From Limonium bicolor (Eukaryota; Streptophyta; Magnoliopsida; Caryophyllales; Plumbaginaceae): a stretch of DNA of 64,000 nt. The stretch spans positions 84,562,300-84,626,299 of the forward strand of contig CM041777.1 of the NCBI GenBank assembly GCA_023374045.1, given 5' to 3'. Below, piece by piece: positions 1 through 12,031 of the stretch. The position numbers were made by a program, and so were the translations under genes. Each line of letters starts with the position of its first letter. Position 1 is the first letter of the stretch. The notes under the pieces are model-generated. The model worked only from the letters and a program-made list of their open reading frames with translations. It did not search any database and was not told where the DNA came from.

Positions 1-1279
1 AAGGCAGCCTTATCTGGAAGTCTATCTCCTCAGTGGTAAATTTGCTCAGGGATGGTTCTCGATATCAGGCCACTCCTGGGGTTGATACTTCCACGCCTCC
101 GACCCAAGATATGGATAGCAGCAATAATTGGATCTGGATTCCCTCTAAAGATAAAAAGTTCTCGGTCAAATCGGCCTATAATAGTCTGGTGGATGGAGCA
201 GGTGTTGACAGCTCGTCTAGCCAAGTTCATTACATGGGGAGAATCAAGAAAAAGATCATTGCTTCCTTCTGCTGCCCGAGAGTGAAGCTTAATCTCTGGA
301 AGTTTTTGGGTAATATCATCCCTTGTCAGGACAACCTGGCTAGGAGGATCGGTGGTGACTCCAAATGTTTTTTCTATGGGGATAAGGATAATCTGGCTCA
401 CTGCTTCTTTCATTGCTGTGCAGTGAGAGAAATATGGAAGGATTGGATGGATGTTAATGGTGTTCCGAAGAACACGGATGGTATGATTGATTGGTTCATC
501 CGAATGACCAGTATCTGGAGTGCTAAGAAGCTCTCCCTCATTGCCAACAAACTTTGGGTGATATAAGCCTCGAGGAATAAAGTCAAGCATAATCCAGAGC
601 TTTCGTGGTGGAAAGAAGTAGAGGTAAACAGTTATTTTACTGAAGCTTATGTTTTGGTTATGAAGTCCTCTCTTCCCCTTTCTGTTCAAAGACCGTGGCT
701 ACCCCGCCCAGTGGTTTCCTCAATATTTGCACAGGTATACGCCCTAGTCGGTATGGGATCGGGTCATAGCGGGCCTTATTCGTAATGATCGGGGTACGCC
801 TATTGTTGCTTTCAATCGGAGAATTTCTAGCACTTTAAAAGTGCAGGTGGCTGATATCAAAGCAAAATGAATTGCTATGGAGCTTGCTATTTCGGTGGGT
901 AGCCATAGCATCTGTCTTGATTCAGTTGTAAGCATTTTGAGGATGTCTTAAATCTAGTAGACATCGGAAGGGAGAATGCTAGTTGGGAGGATACTTCAAA
1001 AGTCAGAGAATTATTGTCTAATTTTCATAGTATTGTAAGGGGAGAATCTACTTTGTTTGAGAACTTCCCGGTTATGCTTATTTGTAATATGGGCAATCAT
1101 CTTTTTGAAAATACGCTGGTCTGGGTGGGGGAAAATATACCCCCCAATATCACTATGGCATGTAAGTTAGATTTGGACCCAGTTGGATAAGAGGGTGTTA
1201 GTTCCTCTGGTTCCGCTAGCTGATGTATCAATTGTTATAATATATGGTGATCTCAGTTTATATATATAAAAAAAAAAAA
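1..1279 (+). mobile_element. 3' part of a decayed LINE (zf-RVT and RNase H), ending in an A-tail
   Basis: The plus strand from base 1 to about 566 reads as the zinc-binding domain found after the reverse transcriptase of plant L1-like elements (zf-RVT). It shows a W-I-P...F-S-V-K-S-A-Y-N segment, a K-L-N-L-W-K-F-L core and the expected late cysteine/histidine cluster (A-H-C-F-F-H-C). From about 740 to 1190 a second, stop-containing stretch resembles the plant LINE RNase H (GLIRNDRG near 765-800, CLDSV near 910-930). A run of 12 A at 1268-1279 marks the probable 3' end. The frame is broken by stops near 564, 785, 868 and 950. The 5' part lies outside the window. The element is dead; RT and endonuclease are not visible here. 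Confidence 0.75.
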
Positions 1280-2339
1280 CCAAAGCCTCGATGGCTCGTA
1301 CATCTGAATCGAAGATGGATTCACAGACGAGAACGCAAGTACTCCGTTTTTCTTTTCTTTTTTAAAAGAAAGATAACTAGGATACTACATTCAAAGACTT
1401 ACCATAAGGAGAAATTCAAATTATAAGCCCTAACTATTTTTAAGGAATGTTTTCACCCTCCGAGCTTTAAAGCCGAACTAATATAAAACATAAGATTAAT
1501 CTTATTATAAATTCAATCACTTATGAGTATTATTAATTAACATAACAAATAAACTATTAGCAACTGCCTTGCTCAAGGCGAATAATCTTATTCCAATCTA
1601 GAACCTGGAATTAAAAAAGGAGAATGCTCCCACTCATGGTCGATTATTTTACAGCGGTAACTTTTTTGTGTATCTATAATAAATATATATCTTTGATTTC
1701 AAATTAGCGCTTTCCAACCTTACAATCATTAAATTACAAATATAAATTTACTAATCACCGTAATATAATTTTTTTTTAAAATCACATTCATACTAGAAAT
1801 GATTTATACGGTACTGCTATAACTTTTTTTAGCACAATAATATTTCCGTTGTCATAATCAGCTAGATTATAAAAATTGGTTCGAAATGCGTTTAAACGTT
1901 GCTCAAACATAACACTTTAAACTACGGCTTAAAACGTATAACTTTACATTTATTATGTTTATTTATATACGTTTTCATGTATTTACTACAAAACGATATT
2001 TATATATTGAAAACGAGACTTATTGTGAAAACACGGTCAAAACGCGCACGTTATATATATTGAGACGTGTCCCGTATCTTCATTTCTCACACACGCACTA
2101 TCTCTCCTCCAAAATCAGTCACCGGAATCTTTCAGACCGCTGGACCACCGTCGGAAAAAATTTCCGTGAGCTTTTCGAATTTTTTGTTTTTGCAAGTTGT
2201 AGATCTTGATGTTGTGAATCCGAATCTGGTGTTAGTTTGTAGGAAAACACATTAATATAGGCTAGATCTATAGATTAAAATTCTGAATAAAAAAAAACCT
2301 TGAAAACACCATTAATGAAGTTCTGGCAAGCTCACACCT
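1280..2339. other. AT-rich intergenic DNA, no gene seen
   Basis: No open frame with recognisable domains. It contains AT-rich runs and a few short frames of low plausibility. I see no clear terminal repeats. Confidence 0.6.
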
Positions 2340-2469
2340 CCCGTCAACACTACTTCCCTCGAAATGCCCCGAACGTCGACACGAACAGGTGCTCCTCGCC
2401 CTGCCTGTCGACACGCATTGGCGCGCCTCGCCCCCGGCATCGACGCAAGTTGTGTGGTCTCGCCTTAGC
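2340..2469. repeat. GC-rich degenerate minisatellite, left half
   Basis: The GC-rich stretch repeats motifs of the type TCGACACG and CTCGCC at irregular 30-60 bp spacing. The same motifs resume at 4595-4900, on the other side of the hAT element, so the array was evidently one block before insertion. It contrasts sharply with its AT-rich surroundings. Confidence 0.6.
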
Positions 2470-4594
2470 TAGGGATGACAACAGGTCGGGTGATGCTCCA
2501 CCCGACCCGTCACCCGTTTTTCACCTGCACACCCCGACCCGACCCGTCACCTGTAACTTCATCACCCGTTTCACCCGTCACCCGCGGGTGAAACGGGTGA
2601 ACCTGTCACCTGTTTCACCCGTCACCCGTGGGTGAACCTGTCACCCGTTTATATTTTTTTTCAGCAATAATTTTTTGTTTTTAACACCTTATATAAGCTT
2701 AATTTTTAAAACAAATTCACCCATATTTGTTCAATAATACATACCACATCAACTAGTGTCAATAACATACTCAAAACATGAAGTATTAACTAAAATATTT
2801 CTAAATTATCTCAACAAATATGAGATAAGTATATATTTTTATTTAATGGCTGCATTCGGCATGGCTTTTTTGCGGTTGTTTTGATCTTGTTCTGTTTTGT
2901 GGTAGTTTTGCTGGTTGTTTTGTGGCTGTTTTGAAAACTACTGTTCGGCAGGCGGCGGTTTTGTCTAGCTGTTTTGAATAAGTTAGTTTTGTCCAGTGCG
3001 TTTACCGTTTTCGTTGTTACAATTAAAAATTTTATATATTACATTATAAACAATTTTTTGTTAATAAAGTTAAATTATATGTAGATATTCAATTATAGCC
3101 TTTAATAATTAATATTCTTTATTAATATTTTAGTGACAATTAATTTATATATGTATACATATTAATTTATAAATAAGTTTTTTACATATATTTGAAAAAA
3201 TAAAGAAATAAACTATTGTATTTAGAGTAAATATATTAGATGTTATATATAAAAATATAATTTTATGGATTATATATTAGTACTTAATATAACATTTCAA
3301 ATGTATTAATACTTAAGATTTATTTAATTTTTAATGGAATAAATAATATCATTGAAATGAAAAAGCAATTCTTTCTAATAATAAAATAATTGACTGTAAG
3401 CGAATATATATATATATATTTGTACAAATATCACTTATTATTTTATTATTATATATTGTTTAATTGTTGATAAAATATTTATTTTAAGCATATATTTGTA
3501 GTTAAAACAATATATTCTATTCAATTAAATATTAATTAATGAAATTCAAAAACATAATTTAAATTTAATACTGGATATGCCAAGAAATGAAAAATAATGT
3601 ATATTAGCATATAAAATTATTCTTTAATTATTAAGCACGGTATAAAATATATAATAACTTTGATATACTGACAAACCATAATAGTTTGTACAAACAGTTT
3701 TGTAATTAATCATTACTTAGCAAGTTGAATACTTATAATTGATAGTTCTGAAGTATACTACAAATATTTTGTACTCTAATAATTTTGATATAATTAAAAG
3801 TTTACATCGTAGTTATTATTAGTTTGCTCTTTTCCTTGTAGAATATTTTATTAGAATTGATAGATAGTAATAGTTTTAAGAGATTATTTATCTGTATCTG
3901 AATAAACAATTTAGAAAAACGCTACTAGTTTAAAATTATTGTTCTATATTATTTTCATTAATTTATAATTTATATACCAATCTTTATAAAAAAACTAAAA
4001 ATAAAAAGGGAAAATAAACTAATTTATAATATATTAGTCTTTATATTTCAATTTTAATTTAATTTTGTGTCAAATTTAATATATAATATCATTTTTAAAA
4101 TAAATTTATAAATATTGAAAATTTAAATTAATTTATTAAAAATTAATTTTTAAATATTAATTAATATTATTAAAATATTCTCGCCCCCTTAATTACAGTT
4201 TTCTGGCTCCGCCTCTGTTTACGGTATTCATTATATTTGCAGCATAAATTGTTGGTTGTTTTGTGGTTGTTTTGTGCTGGTATATTTGTGGCTGTTTTGA
4301 AAATTGTTGTTCGGAGGTGGCGGTTTGGCATTTTTTGTCAAAAATGCCAAACTCAAAATTGCCACATTTATACCACAGAAGTACCAAGTCCGAAAGCAGC
4401 CAATATAAGTACATACGGGTGACGGGTCGAGTGAACGGGTCGGGTGACCGGGTGAAAAATGTTCACCTGACCGCCCCGTCACCCGCACCCATTTCACCCG
4501 TCACCCATTTTTTATCCATTTTTTTGGTTTTCACCCATTTTTGCGGGTCGGGTGATCAGGTGAAACGGGTACCCGTCACCCATTGCCATCCCTA
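2470..4594. mobile_element. hAT-like element with ACCCGTCACCCG subterminal repeats
   Basis: The left end reads TAGGGATGACAACAGGTCGG; the right end, reverse-complemented, reads TAGGGATGGCAATGGGTGAC. This is the usual style of plant hAT termini. The flanking octamers gccttagc (2462-2469) and gccccaac (4595-4602) match at 5 of 8 positions, all differences being transitions, consistent with an aged 8-bp target duplication. Subterminal regions 2480-2650 and 4410-4590 are packed with ACCCG/CACCCG motifs in both orientations, which in hAT elements are often transposase-binding sites (inference). No transposase coding region is visible. A PIF-like element (2848-4401) fills most of the interior. Confidence 0.7.
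2848..4401. mobile_element. PIF/Harbinger-like non-autonomous element nested in the hAT
   Basis: Ends are GGCTGCATTCGG at the left and the reverse complement of GGCTGCTTTCGG at the right, flanked on both sides by AAT. The same terminus type and the internal GTTGTTTTGTGGTTGTTTTG motif recur in the element at 62131-62958. The interior is very AT-rich (about 3000-4180) and holds no coding sequence. Two internal copies of a segment (about 2911-2962 and 4275-4326) lie in the same orientation. A hAT-type right terminus (CTGGCTCCGCCTCTG, 4203-4217) suggests a further nested insertion whose left end I could not locate. Confidence 0.5.
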
Positions 4595-4900
4595 GCCCCA
4601 ACGCTCGACACGAGCTGCTGGTCTCGCGACACTTGCCCCGGCCTTCAACACACCGTCATGACGCTTGCCTCGCGCCTCGACACGCCCTTGCATGCCTCAC
4701 CCCAGCAACACGCTCTAGCTCGCCTCACCTCGCGTCTCGACACATCCCGACGCTCTGGCTCGCCTCGTTCCGTCGCTCGACACGACCTGGCATGCCTTGC
4801 CCCATGCATCGACATGAGCAAGGATGGATCACCCGATGCTCGACACGCCTTGGCGCGCCTCGCCCCTGCCTGTGACACGAGATGCTTAGTCTTGCCCCGC
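4595..4900. repeat. GC-rich degenerate minisatellite, right half
   Basis: Continuation of the array at 2340-2469, with repeated CTCGACACG and CGCCTCGCCCC motifs about every 30-60 bp. Short frames through it look like alanine/arginine/histidine-rich peptides, but all frames are open only because AT-rich stop codons are rare. I do not regard it as coding. Confidence 0.6.
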
Positions 4901-5122
4901 CTATTGGGGCGTGTTGGGACTCTTTTTTGTTGATTTTTATATTAAGTAACATATTTTGCTATTGTGTTTTTATTTATATTGCTATTTAAGTGTTTTCCTT
5001 GATTCATTTATGTTGTTAATTCTCGCTTGGTTTTTATGTTGTTTAAGTGTTCACTTTGATTTACATTTTTTGTTTTACATGTATAGATGATATTTAGTTG
5101 TGTTTTGTTCATTTTGTGCAGT

Positions 5123-5961
5123 GATGGATAAGTTGAAGAAAGCTATGAAACATGTGTACACCAAAAATAAGAAAGACTGGAATGTGGAGCAGCCAATGAC
5201 GGTTTTGTACCGTCGTGAGTGCGGCACCGGACTTGATCCTCAACGGCACTCGTCTTTCCACCCACTATAGGGTCATGCTGACCCTCCATGCCACTTATCC
5301 TTTCACCCACAACAGCTTGTCATGGCCTCAACCCCTGCCAAGTCATTGGATTATTACGATGTGTACGCACACATACCACAGTCGAGCATGCTAGTGGCTT
5401 CATCTTCTGGTGGTGGTTGGTCTTCTGCGAATCGGTCCGAGCTCCATAGCTCCAGCTATGCTATAGAGGGTGAGGGTAGCCACCACCTGGAGCATTTGGA
5501 GGCACAAACTGCTGGGGTTAGTTATCATAACCCCCGTACCCTTCCGGATGCTGCAGTGGTTGACATGGATATCGATGAGGATGAGGCCGAGGACACGGAT
5601 GAGGACAAGGACCAGGACGAGGACGACACTGATCATGAGAGCACGACTGATGAGGAAGGTGCTCTCCATATGGAGCATGTTGTTCCCACTCACTAGAGGC
5701 TTACAGATGTGCTTGTACCTGGTAGTCCGCTACTGACTAGTGTCATCACCAGTTTCGGGGGGCATGTCGCAAATGACCTTTGGTCAATGACTAAGGTATT
5801 TACTCTCTTATCTTTCACTTTATCAAGTAGATTTAATTACTCTCTTGAGGTTTTCACAAATTTTGCTCACTTGAATTCAAGAATTCATCTAAACACTTGT
5901 TTGCTTTAAATGTTCCTTCTTTTTGTGGGTCCTTAGCTAATTTTGCTTGAGGACAAGTAAA
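5123..5961 (+). pseudogene. Internal 3' region of an LTR retrotransposon with an acidic ORF of unknown function
   Basis: This stretch lies directly upstream of a polypurine tract and LTR, so it is the 3' internal part of a Ty3-gypsy element whose pol is missing. An ATG at 5123 opens a short basic frame (about 48 codons). A second frame, 5322-5696, encodes 124 residues starting MASTPAKSLDYYDVY and ending in a strongly acidic stretch rich in D and E (about residues 85-115). I recognise no domain. Acidic tails of this type could be part of an accessory ORF downstream of integrase (inference). No splice sites or frameshift joining the two frames is obvious. Confidence 0.4.
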
Positions 5962-5980
5962 TAGATAAGTGTGGGGGAGT
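5962..5980 (+). other. Polypurine tract before the 3' LTR
   Basis: The segment around ATAGATAAGTGTGGGGGAGT directly precedes the LTR. It is preceded by TTGCTTGAGGACAAG (5944-5958), a signature found in the same position in Athila/Tat elements and also in the Athila-like element on the minus strand near 46010-46030 of this window. Confidence 0.7.
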
Positions 5981-7352
5981 TGATAAGTGGTGAAATAGTG
6001 CTATTTCAAGGTCTTTATTCACCGTCATTTTACTCGGTGCATGACTTATTTCACCACTTTATGGAGTACTTTTGTGATTATTAGTGATCTTATACTTTTG
6101 ACATATTTGAATAGGTAAATACTCACATGAATACTTTTTTAAAGCTTAATTTGAGGATGCATCAATGATTCGAACACTTTGGGAAGGATACCAAGCCAAT
6201 GGGAAGCATCGGGAGAATTTCGGCACAAAAGAAGAACTTTCTGGTCTCGACCGACCTTGGGACCGACCCTGGAATGGTCGGTCCGACCTTGTCCAAGCCT
6301 ACCGCAACATACTGGAGTCGACTGACCTTGGGACCGACCTTGCCAAGGTCGGATGAGCTAATAAATTGTCATGTGCCTCCCTCTCAGAGAGTCCGACCGA
6401 CCCTCGAGACCGACCCTAGCAAGGTTGGTCGGACTGAAAATTTGCTCAGATTTTTGGTTTGAAAAGCTAGATTTTGGGGCTTCTATTCCCATTCTTCACC
6501 ACCGACGTTTCCAGCTAGAAAGAAGAGAGAGAGTGGCGAAAATAAGGGAGAAAATAAGAGGAGAAAAGAAGAGAAGAATAGGAGGAAGAAGACATTGAAG
6601 ACTCTACCTCCATTGAAGCTTGAAAGCTCCTATAATGGCTATTTCTCCCTCTTTCCTTCTCTTTCCTCCCTTAATGGCTGAGTAAACTCATTTGTATCCT
6701 AGGATGGGGTTTGACCCTATTTTTTCTCATTGAATGCTAGAAACCTAACTCATTTAATACTCTTGTTTTATTCCCTTCAATATTAATTAATGCTTTAAAT
6801 TGATCTCTTATTGCATTTATGGTGGTTTCATTCAATAGTTGAGCTTACTAGACCAAAAGGGGGATAAACCCTATCTTTTGCTCTCTTGATTTTGGGAGTA
6901 AAATCTTAGGGCTATTATTTAAGAGTTTTTACTTAATGCTACTTAGTGACTTAAACCTCCTTTGATTAAGGGGTTTGACTAATTAGGTAAGAATTGGGTT
7001 TCCCATGATTTGGGGATTCATGAATTGAACTCTAACAGACAATGAGATAATGAGTTATAGTTTTGAGTTTTTTTGGGTGAATTAGGTGATTCCCCACTAT
7101 CCTAGGGTACTCTTCCACCCATTTCCATCAAACAAACATTTTACTGTTTTATTGCTTTTCATTGACAAACAACCAAGCTTGCCTCCGGCTAAACCCCCGT
7201 TTACTGTTTTCATTTAGGTTTTACTAAAGTACCGAAACTTGGGATTTAGAAACCAATTTCCTTGTGGATACGACACTTGTTATATTGCAACGAATTGGGT
7301 GCACTTGCCCGTTTAGGTAGGTTTAATTACTATGTTTGTAATTTTCTCAACA
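5981..7352 (+). mobile_element. 3' LTR of an Athila/Tat-like Ty3-gypsy element (1.37 kb)
   Basis: Starts TGATAAGTGG and ends TTCTCAACA, so it has TG...CA termini. The last ~100 bp (GGATACGACACTTGTTA, then GGTGCACTTGCC) match in order the end of the 5' LTR of the Athila-like element at 52854-52960 (minus strand), supporting family membership. No partner LTR is in the window. It contains a palindromic GACCGACC minisatellite at 6245-6430. Confidence 0.75.
6245..6430. repeat. Palindromic minisatellite based on GACCGACCTT / AAGGTCGG
   Basis: Several copies of CGACCGACCTTGGGACCGACC-type units with their inverse AAGGTCGG lie within the LTR. An equivalent repeat occurs in the unrelated Tekay-like LTR at 59365-59660. 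Confidence 0.7.
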
Positions 7353-7382
7353 TAAATCCATTAAACTGACAACATATTGAAT

Positions 7383-7925
7383 CCGTACAATAGGACTGCA
7401 TCCGGTACAAAGTGAATAAAAGTTACCATTGGTAATTACTTTTACAAGCTTGAGGTACACACTACCCGGTCACTGTTCCCGTACAATAAGACTGCATCCG
7501 ATACAAAGTGAATTAAAAGTTACAATTGGTAATTACTTTTACAAGCTTGAGGCACACGTACCAGGTCACTGTTCCCGTACAATAGGACTGTATTCATTAC
7601 GAAGTGAATTAAAAGTTATCGTTGGTAATTACTTTTACAAGCTTGAGGTACATGTACCAGGTCACTATTCCTGTACAATAGTGCTTCATCCTGTACAAAG
7701 TGAATTTAAAGTTACCGTTTGAGGTACACGTACCAGGTCACTGTTCCCATGCAATAGGAATGCATCTGGTACAAAGTGAATTAAAAGTTACCGTTGGTAA
7801 TTACTTTTGTCAGTAAGAGGTACACGTACCAGGTCATTATTCCTGTAGAGGTACACGTACTAGGTCACTATTCCCGTACAATAGGACTACATCTAGTACA
7901 TGAGGTACATGTACCAGGTTACTAT
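7383..7925 (+). repeat. 96-bp tandem repeat array upstream of a transposase relic
   Basis: Units begin CCGTACAATAGGACTGCAT and include GGTAATTACTTTTACAAGC and GAGGTACACGTACCAGGTCA. Starts at 7383, 7479 and 7575 and about 7670 give a period of 95-96 bp. Later units (from about 7746) are shortened. The GGTACACGTACC piece is itself palindromic. The position just before a TATA box and transposase start suggests promoter-linked or subterminal repeats. Confidence 0.85.
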
Positions 7926-7967
7926 TTTTTGAACTTGTAACCTTGTGATTAGCTCTTGACCAGCCTC

Positions 7968-7975
7968 TATATAAG
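7968..7975 (+). promoter_or_regulatory. TATA box of the MULE/FAR1-type transposase relic
   Basis: TATATAAG lies 123 bp upstream of the start codon at 8091, after the tandem repeat array. The region between is pyrimidine-rich (CTCTCC, TCTTTAC), as in plant 5' leaders. Transcription would start near 8000. Confidence 0.5.
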
Positions 7976-8090
7976 GGATGTCTCCTCCATTTCTTCTTTA
8001 CACACTCACTCTCCATATTCTCCAATCTCTTACACCATCTCTAGATTCTCTCCCAAAAAACATTTCGTAGACAACACCAAGTAGCTAGAC

Positions 8091-8736
8091 ATGAGTCGTT
8101 CTTCAGATTCCGATCATGACTATGTTTCATTATCAAGTAGAGTAATTATTTTGTGTTTTATGTTTTTGTAAATCATTGTAACACTAATATTGTATATTTA
8201 AACATTCGTCTAACATTTTATCAATCCTTATTGCAAGAAAGTGACAAAACTACTAACTCAAGTTGGAATAATTTTGACGAATGAGTTCAAGATCAACATG
8301 CAGAGATGGATGACTACATCCAACAGATGTATAATTGACCTCCGGTGGTGGATACAAGTTTCTTATTTGAAACAGATCAAACTTTTAGGGGTAAAAAAGA
8401 AGCAAAAGCTTGGGTAGATAGTGTTGACCATCCCAACCATGTTTACACCATAATTCAAAGTTATCGAGCAGGCTAAGATTTCTACATAACATGTGAGAGG
8501 TATGGGAAACCACGAAGGTAACAACAACCTGGTGCCATCATCCAACACAGATCATTTGGTTCAAAGAAATGTTTATGTTCTTTTAAAATTAAGGGGTATT
8601 TCACAAGCTACAGGTGTGTGTTGAATGTGATTAATGGATGGCATAATCATGACCTTGCTGAGTGGACAGAGGGTCATTTTGTGAGTATGCACCTAACTGA
8701 GGAGCAAGAAACCTTTGAAAACCCCTTCATAATTTG
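8091..8736 (+). pseudogene. MULE/FAR1-type transposase N-terminal fragment
   Basis: ATG at 8091 opens a serine/aspartate-rich leader. A probable intron (GT at 8137, AG at 8236-8237) joins it in frame to 8238-8736. That exon reads through the N-terminal DNA-binding module of plant Mutator-like transposases and FAR1 relatives: a FRGKKEAKAWV segment, FGSKKCLCSFKIKGY, then NGWHNHDLAEWTEGH and LTEEQ. These parts stay in a single frame, interrupted by four stops (TGA, TGA, TAA, TAA at about 8282, 8336, 8474 and 8519). The catalytic DDE part is missing. Intact family members recognise the terminal repeats of their element. Frame preservation with only point nonsense changes suggests decay by base substitution rather than indels. 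Confidence 0.7.
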
Positions 8737-9935
8737 AATAGAGACTAGAAAGGTCTTAAAGCACATAGGTTTTGTCTTACCTTTAACTCATAAAAAATCA
8801 ACTGGAGAACTAACCCACGAACTGGAATATTGTAAAGGAATAAGTAGTCATCATGTTTAGCTAAAAACTCACGGAAGTTGTTCACGAAAATAACACACCA
8901 AGCTGGCTTCAAGTTAAAGCACCAAATTCACAGAAACTGACATCAAAAGTTCAAGGTTTGTTCACCACGTTTCCCAGAACTTATCGGAGATTATTATACA
9001 TCAAAATCACCATGAAGAGTTTAATTTCACACCATGAAAATATTTAGAAGAGATACGAAGCATAAGCTGCCGAAAATAGCACAAACAGAAAGTGTCACCA
9101 AAATTGACACATGGGGAAAGAATGGTGGAGCACGAGAACTAACTGACTACTTCTTGCCATCTCTCTTCACCACGAGTTAGGTACTTCAAATAGATAAATG
9201 GGGATACCAAGAACTTCCATAGATTCGCTTGAAAAGACCTCCAAATCCTCCTACTCTTACATGGCTTCTGCACTGCCAAGAAAACTGGCTTCTGTTTTGG
9301 TGTTCTTGGGTGGGTAGCTTGCTTTACTTTATAATTCATGTTTCTATGGGTTTACTGAGGTAGGATAAGATGTTTTCTATGTGTTGGAAGGCCTGGTCGT
9401 GGCTTCTTTCTTATAGGCAGAAGAGGAGAAGTCTTAAGGCAAAGGAAACCTTATCCGCATGACACGTCATGAAACACCTATCTACCTTCGTAATAATTGA
9501 TTGAATAAGTAATGTAAACACATCTAAGAGCTATGAAGAGGTAGGGAAGGTCGTGGATGCTGCAGGAATCATCATGAGCTGAAGATAAATCATGACATGT
9601 AATAAATGACATTAAATGGCATTAATGAGTAGCTGAAATTTTAAGGCCTTGTTTGGCTTGTGTTTCCCACCTCCTTTCTAGGGTGTGTGTGGTATCATGT
9701 CTAATTAATGTGAGTGTAAATGGAAGTGAATACACTTCATCAGGTTGTAACTCATTTAAGGCTCCACTTAAGGGTACAAAAGGAATTAAGGTGTTTTAGG
9801 AGCAAATAAGGAATATGTTGTTTTAGTTTGTCTTAAAATCTAGCTAATGACCTTGTGACACCTCCTACTAGCTTGCTTCACCTCCCTCCTTGCTTGCTAG
9901 CTTGTGTGGACAGCTTTTAACCAATCACTTCGCGA
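8737..9935. other. No gene recognised
   Basis: Moderately AT-rich sequence without a convincing open frame or terminal repeats. It may be further decayed MULE interior. Confidence 0.5.
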
Positions 9936-10055
9936 CAACTCGTGCTTCTGACACCTCGTGCTTAGATTAACTAGGTTGCCACCTCGTGCTTCCTACCTAC
10001 TAGGTCCCCACCTCGTGCTTACCTCAACTAGGTCGCCACCTCATGCTTACCAAGC
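9936..10055 (+). repeat. Short tandem repeat, ~29-bp unit (CACCTCGTGCTT...CTAGGTCGC)
   Basis: Four to five copies of CACCTCGTGCTT followed by a variable CTAGGTYSC spacer. Confidence 0.8.
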
Positions 10056-11165
10056 TGCTTAAGGTGTTTTCTAAGGAGAAAAGTGATTATGATGGAGTAA
10101 AACTAGCTTTGGAGGCATTTCCGGCTATTAGAATTTTACCGGGTCTTGTAGAATTTTCTAAGACTTTCCATCTCTGGTTATTAGGGTTTCCTGGGGTCTT
10201 ATTAACTTTCGAAGGCTTCATTTACGGGGTTTCCAAGACTTCCGGGATTTTCGGGAACTAGGGTTCCTAGGATTTCCGGGACTTCCGGAGGGTTTCTAGG
10301 GTTCCTAGGATTTCGGAACTTTTAGGTTTTCTTATAAACTTGGGTATTTCAATTTTTTTACAAGAAGAGAATGGATAAGAGGAGGCGCCGAGCATATAGT
10401 TCATCGCCAATTTAGGATTGCAAAATAGAATAAGTGATAGATTAGGAATTGAAGGATGGGCTCAACCGATTTTGGGCTTCATTGGGCTCCAAATCTGGTC
10501 ATATTTGACTTCGGATTTTCGCCAATTTGGGCTCTATAAATATGGGGTTGCAGACTAATAAATCAGCATAGCCCAAATTGTTTTTCTTGCTTTTAAATTC
10601 AATTATATGCTCATTAAACCTCTCAATTTAAGTTAGTAAATTAACTAGTGTTTATTATATTATAATTCATGTAATACTTGTATATTACATGTTACAGTAA
10701 CTTTATTATTAAATAGTCACTGTAACTCGAATATTTCTTTATCTCCTTTCCTCTAAATTATTTATATAATTTAGGGAGAGTTTATGAAACATGTAATTAT
10801 TTAGATAAAAATTATTAAGGTTAATATTTCCTTAAATCATATAATTTTTTATATAAATTCCTTTATATTTTTATTAATTATACTCATATATAGGTAATTT
10901 GAATTGTAATTACCATTTCAGTTAGTTAAAAATATAAATAATTTATTTTGAATAAGTTATTTAAATTGGTAGAAAATATAATCTAAAAATTGTAAGTTAA
11001 AAATTATGGTATTAATTGCATAAATTATAGCATTTAATGGGTAGAAAATTGCTATACAAAGCTATATTTTTATAGCACTGAATAATTTTAAAAAAATCTG
11101 AGAAAATTTTACTTTTTAAAATATTTTACCTTTATTTATTTTATTTTTTTCAATTTTTTTATAGG
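10056..11165. other. No gene recognised; TATA-like site near 10542
   Basis: 10190-10310 has short internal duplications of GGGTTCCTAGGATTTC. CTATAAATATGGGG near 10540-10553 is a good TATA-like motif after a run of TGGGCT motifs and could belong to a solo LTR, but I could not define LTR ends. The rest is AT-rich. Confidence 0.4.
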
Positions 11166-11169
11166 TATC

Positions 11170-11620
11170 TATATTTTTATAGTTTTTTAATTTGTTGTGA
11201 ATTTTTAACAATTAGGGGTATATTATGAATTTTAAAAGTAATTTGTTGACTAGTAGGGGTATTTTTTGATTTTTTTTTTCTTTTGGTCAATGACATAGTG
11301 GTATTCCATAGACTTTTGTAAAAATGTAGTGGCATTTTGTGACCTTTTTTTGGGCATTTCATGAATTTGTCAAAAATATAGTGGCATTTCATGAAAATTC
11401 TCATTATTTTTATAGAATTTTCAATTTTTTACATTTAGGGGCATAAATTTAAAAAATACTTTGTTAATCAGGGTATTTTTGTCCTTTTTTCTTCTGGATG
11501 ATGACTATAGTTATATTTTATGGACTTTTACAAAAATATAGTGATATTATGTGACTTCTTTTTAGGGTATCTTTTGAATTAGCTAAAAATATAATGACAT
11601 TTCATCACATTTGGATGAAA
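11170..11620 (+). repeat. Tandem duplication of a ~230-bp AT-rich segment
   Basis: 11170-11402 and 11403-11620 share, in order, TATTTTTATAG, TTAGGGG, a GGGTATTTTT block, GGACTTTT(G/A)CAAAAAT, ATAGTG and CATTTCAT. They are diverged copies in direct orientation. The phrasing (GTGGCATTTTGTGA, GGGGTATATTATGAA) resembles the long TIRs of the MULE family described below. Confidence 0.6.
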
Positions 11621-11872
11621 CTTACTTTTAAATTTAGATGTATCTCATAATTACCCTCAAAACATGCCCTAAGTTCTCGAGATGGGTACAGTTTACTATG
11701 AGATGTAAGCATTTATCCAATGGGTCCATTATAGAGTTGGTGGCATAACTGAACCGGGACGATCTCAAGGGCAATGTGATCCCACAATTTTTGTTTAAAA
11801 AACCTTTTATAAAAACATAGGTATTTTATGTACCGATGACCTATAATTTCTTTTAAAAGGTTAATATTAATA

Positions 11873-12031
11873 CTCCCTCTGTCCCAATGGCAGAGTCCGA
11901 TTAGCATTTTAAGTTTATCCCAAAATACTGTCTTATACAGCACTGTCAAATTTCTTTTCCCCTCTACTTTTTCACTTTTTCTTAATATTTGCGCAAAATG
12001 TAAGTGGGCTCTGTGTTTGGGACGGAGGGAG
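11873..12031. mobile_element. Stowaway-like MITE (159 bp)
   Basis: Ends CTCCCTCTGTCCC and GGGACGGAGGGAG form inverted repeats, flanked by TA on both sides (11871-11872 and 12032-12033). This matches the Tc1/mariner Stowaway pattern. Non-coding. Confidence 0.85.

Noticed and set aside
3000..4180. Search for a transposase inside the hAT/PIF nest
   Set aside because: AT content is extreme and all frames are full of stops; no coding remains recognised.
4583..4952. Overlapping frames on both strands of the GC-rich array
   Set aside because: Same reason: composition, not coding. Frames are open in opposite strands at once.
7383..7925. CRISPR-like array
   Set aside because: Direct repeats are whole 96-bp units with no unique spacers, and the sequence is plant nuclear.
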